This document shows, piece after piece, positions 1 to 4,664 of a stretch of 8,623 bases of DNA. The DNA is from Candidatus Electrothrix marina (GTDB lineage Bacteria; Desulfobacterota; Desulfobulbia; Desulfobulbales; Desulfobulbaceae). Under the pieces are notes generated by a model. The model ran no database searches. It saw nothing but the letters and a program-made list of their open reading frames with translations, and was not told the origin of the DNA. Where the stretch lies: the NCBI GenBank assembly GCA_004028495.1, contig MTKS01000047.1:1-8623 (forward strand). The letters are read 5' to 3'. Both the position numbers and the translations under genes were made by a program. Within the stretch, counting starts at the first letter, position 1. The number at the start of each line of letters is the position of its first letter.

Positions 1-590
1 CAGCATTGGAGGTCACAGGCTCAGGAGTGGAGATTATGCTGGTGCATAACCTCTGGGGCCCCCAGGCCGCGACCATGAAGGATAAAAACGCCATCGTGGT
101 CCGCACCGGACGCAGCGGCAGATTCTGCTCTGAGTTTGAAGCCTTTTTGTATAAACACGGAGCAAGCATTTATCAGGATTCAGCAACTAAGCATGATCTG
201 CTGATGGGGATCGGGCAGAAGCTGCCCACGGTCATTTCTGTGGCCCTGGCCATGACCTTGGAGGAAAACGGGATCACTGCCGAGGATCTGGCCTCCCACT
301 GTACCCTGACTTCGCTTTATCCTATCCTTGCGATGGCCCGTGTTCATTCCCAGAACTCGAGGACCTATGCGGAGATTATGTCCACCTCGGGCGAAAGCCG
401 CAAGATTGTCCATAATTTTGCGAAAAATCTGGAGCGGGTGAAATCCGTGGCCGATCAGGGCGATCAGGAGGGGATTCAGGAATTATGCAGGCTGATGGAG
501 CGGAACGGCGAGCATCTGACAGAGCCGTTTCTCCGCAATCGTATGGAGCAGGCCAAGGCTGTGGATGAGGTGTTGGGAGCGATTATTTAA
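1..590 (+). CDS. tyrA: Prephenate dehydrogenase (T-protein-like TyrA), 5' end missing
   Basis: Oxidises and decarboxylates prephenate to 4-hydroxyphenylpyruvate with NAD+, the committed step of tyrosine synthesis, in the cytoplasm. The reading frame is open at the left edge (first full codon at base 3), so the N-terminal NAD-binding domain lies outside; about 195 residues are visible. Seen: VHNLWGP, matching the family's HPMFGP motif with its catalytic histidine; KHDLLMGIGQKLP, matching the HD...Q-x-L motif; and a helical tail with LTSLYPILAMARV and TYAEIM, which lines up well from memory with the end of Escherichia coli TyrA. Odd point: the histidine that usually follows the LP of the second motif is a threonine (LPTV). 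No terminator follows the TAA stop. An arogenate-specific enzyme cannot be excluded. The family call is fairly sure. Confidence 0.85.
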   Translation, partial: ALEVTGSGVEIMLVHNLWGPQAATMKDKNAIVVRTGRSGRFCSEFEAFLYKHGASIYQDSATKHDLLMGIGQKLPTVISVALAMTLEENGITAEDLASHCTLTSLYPILAMARVHSQNSRTYAEIMSTSGESRKIVHNFAKNLERVKSVADQGDQEGIQELCRLMERNGEHLTEPFLRNRMEQAKAVDEVLGAII

Positions 591-703
591 AAAATATTGA
601 AAAATAAAGGAAGAGGCTGCGTACAGAAGAGGATATTGCTGTTGACGCAGGGTCGGTTCGTGCTTAGTTTACCAGCGGCATGAAAAGCTGTTCGTCTTTC
701 GGG

Positions 704-731
704 CCGACATAGCGTATAAATAGCGTATAAT
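704..731 (+). promoter_or_regulatory. Sigma70-like promoter for the small membrane ORF
   Basis: A consensus -10 box TATAAT lies at 726-731 and a -35 box CCGACA (GACA half matching consensus) at 704-709, with a 16-base spacer. The spacer is almost entirely a perfect tandem repeat. Transcription would start near 738, only about 14 bases before the ATG at 752. It may also serve the zinc-ribbon gene at 989. Inferred from sequence only. Confidence 0.5.
709..730 (+). repeat. Perfect 11-bp tandem repeat in promoter spacer
   Basis: ATAGCGTATAA occurs twice without a gap (709-719 and 720-730). Each copy supplies a -10-like hexamer, TATAAA at 715-720 and TATAAT at 726-731, one helical turn apart. It could be a recent slippage duplication or a two-site operator. 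Confidence 0.9.
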
Positions 732-751
732 CTTGATATCGGAAAAGAGCG

Positions 752-853
752 ATGAAGAAAAAATTTAACCCGGACACCTTTCTGCTCCTCGTTTTGGTCG
801 GCCTTGTCAGTCTGTTTCTTTTTCGTGCATTCAACGGAGCAGGAATATCCTGA
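752..853 (+). CDS. Candidate 33-residue single-pass membrane protein
   Basis: ATG at 752 opens a 33-codon frame ending at TGA 851-853. The protein begins with three lysines (MKKKFNPD), followed by an uninterrupted hydrophobic stretch at residues 10-24 (FLLLVLVGLVSLFLF) and a short tail with an arginine (RAFNGAGIS). This is the usual make-up of a small inner-membrane protein with the lysines on the cytoplasmic side. A GA-rich stretch (GGAAAAGAG, 741-749) lies before the start, and a good promoter sits just upstream. The function is not recognised. The start also faintly resembles the N-terminus of bile acid:sodium symporters, so it might be a gene remnant, but no further homology to such a protein is seen after the stop. 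An in-frame continuation of 25 codons runs to 931 if the TGA were read through. Confidence 0.45.
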   Translation: MKKKFNPDTFLLLVLVGLVSLFLFRAFNGAGIS

Positions 854-988
854 CATAAGGGGCAGAACCCGCAGTTCAGCGGGGCACAACAACATGAGCC
901 GCCTGCCGCATCATCCGTGAGCGGGCAATGATACGTCACAAATACTCATAATATACTCAAAATAATATCTCACTGTCGGAGTTAACAT

Positions 989-1642
989 ATGCTGGAAAAA
1001 GCACTTGCCTATCTTGAAGAAAAACATACCTGCCCCCATTGCGATACAGAGCTGACCCTCTGTCATGCGCCGCCCATGCACGTAGGCGACGGTCTCGGGT
1101 GGGGATCGGAATTTTTGTTTATCTGTCTCAACGATGAATGCTCCCTGTTCGCCAAGGGATGGGAGTACATTGAAACTCAGTATGGCCATGCGGGCTCCTA
1201 TCGTTATATGGAGATCCCCAACAGCAAAGAAAGCTATAATATGATGGTTGCCGGAGCGTCAGCGTTTACCGGCAGTATTGTTGATGTCGAGGCCTTGAAG
1301 GAGCAGAACGCCAGATATAAAGCAGAAAAAGTGGCTGTTGCAAAACTGGATACCTGTGTTGAGGCCAATGATCTGGAGCCGGTGCTCTTTCTGCTCACGG
1401 ATAATGCAGCCAATATAGATGACCGGAGGCGGGCTGCTGCTTTGTTGCCAGAGCTTAATGATCTTTCCTGTATCGAGGTGCTGCGGAATCACGATTTTTC
1501 CCATACCCAGCTGGAGCAGGACATCAATATGACCATCCATAAAGTCCTGACGAACAATTTTCTGCGTGAATGTCCTTATTGTGCCGAATTAATCAAGGCT
1601 CGGGCCAAGATATGCAAGCATTGCAATAAGGAACTTAACTGA
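989..1642 (+). CDS. Zinc-binding protein of unknown function, cysteine pairs at both ends
   Basis: The 217-residue soluble protein has no signal peptide or membrane segment. Seen: an N-terminal cysteine set, C15-P-H-C18 with C46 and C51 (CLNDEC), spaced like one zinc site; between the pairs, an unusual conserved-looking block with HVGDGLGWGSEF. A charged helix-rich middle (about residues 100-190) includes DDRRRAAALLPELNDLSCIEVLRNH, which reads like a HEAT-type repeat. A C-terminal zinc ribbon has C195-x2-C198 and C209-x2-C212 (CPYC and CKHC). The start is supported by GGAG at 978-981, seven bases before ATG, the clearest ribosome binding site in the window. I do not recognise a named family; similar two-ended zinc proteins seem to occur in Desulfobacterota (memory, not checked). 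A nucleic-acid or protein-binding role would be a guess. Confidence 0.85.
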   Translation: MLEKALAYLEEKHTCPHCDTELTLCHAPPMHVGDGLGWGSEFLFICLNDECSLFAKGWEYIETQYGHAGSYRYMEIPNSKESYNMMVAGASAFTGSIVDVEALKEQNARYKAEKVAVAKLDTCVEANDLEPVLFLLTDNAANIDDRRRAAALLPELNDLSCIEVLRNHDFSHTQLEQDINMTIHKVLTNNFLRECPYCAELIKARAKICKHCNKELN

Positions 1643-1657
1643 AATTTGACTTTCCTC

Positions 1658-1686
1658 TTGCCAAAATGTTTCTGAAAGGGTATATA
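1658..1686 (+). promoter_or_regulatory. Promoter of the tRNA-His gene
   Basis: -35 TTGCCA (1658-1663), 17-base spacer, -10 TATATA (1681-1686), followed by the GC-rich discriminator GCCC. A start near 1693 would give a short leader before the mature 5' end at 1711. A GC-rich discriminator is typical of stable-RNA promoters under stringent control; applying that here is inference. A second -35-like TTGACT lies at 1646-1651 but has no matching -10 box. Confidence 0.65.
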
Positions 1687-1710
1687 GCCCTTCACAACAA
1701 ATTTGATTGT

Positions 1711-1788
1711 GGTGAGCGTAGCTCAGCTGGTGGTAGCACCGGGTTGTGGCCTCGGAGGTCGTGGGTTCAAGTCCCATCGTTCACCCCA
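1711..1788 (+). tRNA. tRNA-His (anticodon GTG)
   Basis: The cloverleaf can be drawn by eye. The acceptor stem GTGAGCG pairs with CGTTCAC (1712-1718 with 1778-1784). The anticodon stem CCGGG pairs with CTCGG around the loop TTGTGGC, with anticodon GTG at 1746-1748. The T arm is GTGGG-TTCAAGT-CCCAT. Two histidine-tRNA hallmarks are present: an encoded extra G at -1 (1711) opposite discriminator C73 (1785), and the CCA end is encoded (1786-1788). The D stem has only three standard pairs plus a C-T mismatch. It is flanked by its own promoter and terminator, so it appears to be a single-gene transcription unit. Confidence 0.97.
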
Positions 1789-1796
1789 TGAAATAT

Positions 1797-1841
1797 AAGG
1801 CACTTCGGAATGTATGTTCTGAAGTGCCTTTCTTTTTTTTT
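1797..1841 (+). terminator. Strong intrinsic terminator of tRNA-His
   Basis: A 14-bp stem (AAGGCACTTCGGAA at 1797-1810 with TTCTGAAGTGCCTT at 1817-1830, one G-T wobble) closes a 6-base loop and is followed directly by TCTTTTTTTTT. It begins 8 bases after the CCA end and separates the tRNA from the dehydrogenase gene. Confidence 0.95.
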
Positions 1842-1883
1842 AACAATTTTTTCGCCCGCTTTCCCCGTCCGACTCAATTCCTG

Positions 1884-1912
1884 TTGAATTTCCGGTCTGC
1901 TTTGGTTATCTT
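1884..1912 (+). promoter_or_regulatory. Possible promoter of the dehydrogenase gene
   Basis: TTGAAT (1884-1889) and TATCTT (1907-1912) are 17 bases apart, each matching four of six consensus bases. A start near 1919 gives a ~78-base leader that contains a hairpin at 1938-1961 (AAGGCT with AGCCTT, inner CTG with CAG, two-base bulge). The strong terminator just upstream means this gene needs its own promoter. Confidence 0.4.
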
Positions 1913-1996
1913 ATTTCTTGAGGACATAATTTCTCTGAAGGCTTTCTGAAATCAGAGCCTTTCACCCCTGAACCTTCAACGCCTAACCGTTTAATT

Positions 1997-3049
1997 ATGA
2001 AAGCTGCTGTCGTTTACGGTGCCGATGATATCCGTATTGAAGATTACGCTGATCCGGTTGCCGGTCCGGGTGAAGTTGTTGTTGCAACAAAAGTTGCCGG
2101 AATTTGTGGGAAAGATGTCAAGACCATGCTCGGAGAGGGCCTGACGGAAAACCTTCCCGCTGTCCTTGGTCATGATATATCCGGTGAAATAAGCGAGGTG
2201 GGAGAAGGCGTCCAGGGGTTTTCTGTGGGAGATCCTGTTGTTGTCTATCCCATGGCGGTTTGCGGGAAATGCCATTACTGTCTCCAGAAGCGCTATAATC
2301 TCTGTGAAAAAGCCACAGGGCTCGGACATGGTCTGGACGGGGCCTTTGCCGAATATGTCCGGGTGCCGAAGGAAATAATAGATGTCGGCGGGCTGATCAA
2401 GCTGGACGATGAAATTTCCTTTGAAGATGCCGTGATGGCTGAACCCCTTTCCTGCACCTTTGCCGCAGCCCGAGCCAACAGGATGAAAGATGGCCAGACT
2501 GTGCTGGTTATCGGGGGCGGTTCTATGGGCCTGATGCACCTGAAAACGGCAAAATGGTCCGGCTGTCAGGTTATAGTTGCTGATATTGTTGATATGCGTT
2601 TGTCAATGGCCGGACAAATGGGTGCCGACCACCTGATCAACTCTTCCTCAGGTAATCTTCATGACGAAGTGATGCATATCACTGAAGGACGGGGAGCTGA
2701 TGTGGTTATTATTTCCATCGGTATTCCAGATGTTATTGAGGACTGCCTGAGATTGGTCGCCAAAGGCGGAGTATGCAATATATTCGGTGCTGCTCCAGAT
2801 ACCGAGGTGAAGATAGATCCACGTTGGCTTCATCAGCAGGAGATTACCCTGACCGGGACCTATGCCTCCACACCAGCTGATTTTAAGAAATGTCTGCAAT
2901 TGATCAAGGAGGAGGCGATCATTGTTTCCGACCTGATCTCCCATCGCTTTACTCTGGATACCTTTGATGACGCTGTGGAGAGTGCCAAGAGCCTGGAAAT
3001 GGTTCGAGGAGTTATCACCTTTGGTGAAATACTTTCTGTTTCCTTTTAG
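1997..3049 (+). CDS. Zinc-dependent medium-chain alcohol/polyol dehydrogenase
   Basis: The 350-residue cytoplasmic oxidoreductase belongs to the MDR superfamily, in the sorbitol/threonine dehydrogenase-like branch; length is normal for the family. Catalytic zinc ligands are visible: C37 (GICGKD), H59 (GHD, where most relatives have GHE) and E149 (AEPLSC). The structural zinc lobe has C89, C92, C95 and C103. The Rossmann fold has GGGSMG at residues 173-178, and D196 sits at the end of the second strand, which in this family favours NAD(H) over NADP(H). The substrate cannot be read from sequence: a secondary alcohol, polyol or 3-hydroxy amino acid are all possible. The start MKAAVVYG is the normal family N-terminus, yet no Shine-Dalgarno sequence precedes ATG 1997. 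The gene stands alone between the tRNA terminator and the transferase gene 82 bases downstream. Confidence 0.9.
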   Translation: MKAAVVYGADDIRIEDYADPVAGPGEVVVATKVAGICGKDVKTMLGEGLTENLPAVLGHDISGEISEVGEGVQGFSVGDPVVVYPMAVCGKCHYCLQKRYNLCEKATGLGHGLDGAFAEYVRVPKEIIDVGGLIKLDDEISFEDAVMAEPLSCTFAAARANRMKDGQTVLVIGGGSMGLMHLKTAKWSGCQVIVADIVDMRLSMAGQMGADHLINSSSGNLHDEVMHITEGRGADVVIISIGIPDVIEDCLRLVAKGGVCNIFGAAPDTEVKIDPRWLHQQEITLTGTYASTPADFKKCLQLIKEEAIIVSDLISHRFTLDTFDDAVESAKSLEMVRGVITFGEILSVSF

Positions 3050-3114
3050 TGTACGTGCTGACGTTATAGGGTTATTCGATTGTAGCGGCAAGTTCGTTAA
3101 TTTGAAACCACGCA

Positions 3115-3130
3115 TAGATAAGCTTATCTA
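3115..3130. promoter_or_regulatory. Perfect 16-bp palindrome before the transferase start codon
   Basis: TAGATAAGCTTATCTA is identical to its reverse complement and ends one base before the ATG at 3132, where a ribosome binding site would normally be. Its last bases also form the in-frame TAA that fixes ATG 3132 as the first possible start after a stop. It is a candidate operator for a dimeric repressor. As RNA it could at best form a short stem with a tight loop. Confidence 0.6.
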
Positions 3131-3131
3131 A

Positions 3132-4646
3132 ATGGCCGCTATTCTGTTTATCTTTGTCGCGGCCTGTCTGGTTTCTTTGGTGCTGACACCGGCGGTACGA
3201 CAGCTGGCTCTGCATTTTGACCTGACGGACAAACCGTCCGCCCGCAAAATGCAGAGCAGGAACATTCCCCGTATAGGCGGGATTGCCCTGTTTTGCAGTT
3301 TTTTCCTTCCTTTTCTGTTCCTGCTGGTGTTTTTTAGACAGAGCCTCGCTGCCCAGGAACTTTTTGCCGACAGCGGTATTCTCTGTTTTGTCACCGGAGC
3401 AGTGCTTATCTTTCTGCTCGGACTTCTGGATGATATACGAGACCTCAGTTTTTTATTCAAAATATTCGGCCAGCTCCTGATTGCAATATTTGTGTATTCT
3501 TGTGGTTTTCAAATCACGACGGTCACAACTCCGTTCGGGGCAGACTTTTCCATCGGATTTCTTTCCCTACCTCTGACAGTCTTCTGGTTTCTCCTTGTTA
3601 TTAATGCTATTAACCTGATAGACGGGCTGGATGGCCTTGCCGCAGGGATTTGTCTCTTTGTCTCACTTTCTATGCTCTTTGTTTGCATAGTGAATGGGCG
3701 GCTCACAGCCGCTTTTGCTTTTGCAGCATTGGCCGGTGCTCTGGTCGGATTTCTGCGTTATAATTTTTATCCGGCCTCTATTTTTATGGGAGACAGCGGC
3801 AGTTATTTCCTCGGTTACTGTTTGGCTGCTCTTAGTATCGGCGGCACGATCAAAGGACAGGTCGCCACAGCCATGCTGATTCCGATTATCGCCCTCGGCG
3901 TGCCGCTGATGGATACCTTATGGGCGCCGCTCAGGCGATTTATTAACGGTCAGAGCATGTTTCAGCCGGATAACAAACATATTCATCATCGTTTGGTCAA
4001 GCTCGGCTTTACTCATCGGCGAGCCGTATTGACCCTCTATGTCCTGACGGTCCTGCTGGGGATCTCTTCCATGCTCCTTGTTCATGCCCAGAATGATATT
4101 TCGGCTCTGATTCTTTTTGTTCTGGGATTCGGTCTGGTAGGTCTGCTCCGTTATCTCAGCGACTCTGACTTGTTCAATATTCATAATATCGCATCCTGGG
4201 CCCGTGATCTGACCGATGAGACCGGCATCAGTATTCAACGGCGTCTTTTTCTTCAGTATCAACGGAGGATTGTCTCAGCTTCCGATCCCGAGATACTTTG
4301 GGAGGCAGTCTGTGTTTCCTTGGAGATGCTGAAATTCGATTATGCGGAATTTCACTTTATTGAGCAGCAGGCTGCTGTTGCTAGAGGACGGTCGCGACGC
4401 AGGTTCAGCTGGACAGCAGAAGGAGAAGACAAGGTGTCTCCGGATTCACGGGAATCCTTTCTCAGGATTGAGCTTCCGATCCATAATGTGCTTGCAGATA
4501 AGGCAGGTGTCAGAAATTTCGGAACTCTGCTGCTGATGAAAGATATGCGCCACGCGGCAACAGAACCTTATCTGCTGAAAAGGGTCGAACAGTTGCGGAG
4601 AAGTATGATAGCCTGTCTGGAAAAGCTCACTGAAGAAAATTCCTGA
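3132..4646 (+). CDS. WecA/MraY-superfamily sugar-1-phosphate transferase with extra C-terminal domain
   Basis: Polyprenyl-phosphate sugar-1-phosphate transferase: moves GlcNAc-1-P or a similar sugar-1-P from a UDP-sugar to undecaprenyl phosphate at the inner membrane, the first step of O-antigen, enterobacterial-antigen-like or exopolysaccharide assembly. Residues 1-340 are a multi-pass membrane core of roughly eleven helices with the family motifs: DKPSARK (33-39), LGLLDDIRD with the catalytic aspartates D100/D101, NLIDGLDG (161-168), GDSGSYFLGY (220-229) and the HIHHR loop (283-287) typical of WecA/TagO rather than MraY. Residues ~341-504 are an extra soluble tail, predicted cytoplasmic, with alternating strand-like segments (FDYAEFHFI, FLRIELPI, FGTLLLMKDM) and a final long helix, reminiscent of a GAF domain. 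No Shine-Dalgarno sequence is seen. The exact sugar is unknown, so no symbol is given. Confidence 0.88.
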   Translation: MAAILFIFVAACLVSLVLTPAVRQLALHFDLTDKPSARKMQSRNIPRIGGIALFCSFFLPFLFLLVFFRQSLAAQELFADSGILCFVTGAVLIFLLGLLDDIRDLSFLFKIFGQLLIAIFVYSCGFQITTVTTPFGADFSIGFLSLPLTVFWFLLVINAINLIDGLDGLAAGICLFVSLSMLFVCIVNGRLTAAFAFAALAGALVGFLRYNFYPASIFMGDSGSYFLGYCLAALSIGGTIKGQVATAMLIPIIALGVPLMDTLWAPLRRFINGQSMFQPDNKHIHHRLVKLGFTHRRAVLTLYVLTVLLGISSMLLVHAQNDISALILFVLGFGLVGLLRYLSDSDLFNIHNIASWARDLTDETGISIQRRLFLQYQRRIVSASDPEILWEAVCVSLEMLKFDYAEFHFIEQQAAVARGRSRRRFSWTAEGEDKVSPDSRESFLRIELPIHNVLADKAGVRNFGTLLLMKDMRHAATEPYLLKRVEQLRRSMIACLEKLTEENS

Positions 4647-4664
4647 AATAAGGGGAAGTCAGGA
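4641..4664. other. Inverted repeat spanning two convergent stop codons
   Basis: TCCTGA (4641-4646) and TCAGGA (4659-4664) form a 6-bp stem around a 12-base loop. The left arm ends with the TGA of the transferase gene and the right arm holds the TGA of the minus-strand GGDEF-EAL gene. No T-run follows on either strand, so efficient termination here is doubtful and overlapping antisense transcripts are likely. Confidence 0.4.

Larger units (their letters stand above)
591..988. other. 398-base gap between tyrA and the zinc-ribbon gene
   Basis: The gap contains the promoter, the tandem repeat and the small membrane ORF described separately, and a short hairpin at 868-883 (CCCGC, loop AGTTCA, GCGGG). 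The AT-rich segment at 935-977 has two ATACTCA copies 11 bases apart (942-948, 953-959) and a possible -10 box TATACT at 952-957 without a convincing -35 box; this may drive the gene at 989. The first 110 bases after tyrA hold no terminator and nothing else I recognise. Confidence 0.6.

Noticed and set aside
664..939. Minus-strand frame opposite the small membrane ORF, with cysteine-rich and aromatic stretches
   Set aside because: No ribosome binding site or recognisable domain, and odd composition; the plus strand here has a better promoter and a coherent membrane peptide.
1711..1788. tRNA-His as an integration site of a mobile element
   Set aside because: No integrase gene and no repeated tRNA 3' end within the window.
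1991..2539. 182-codon minus-strand open frame
   Set aside because: It lies wholly opposite the zinc dehydrogenase, whose catalytic and cofactor motifs are all in the plus frame; shadow frame.
2648..3115. 155-codon minus-strand open frame
   Set aside because: Mostly opposite the end of the dehydrogenase, with no domain signature or start signal.
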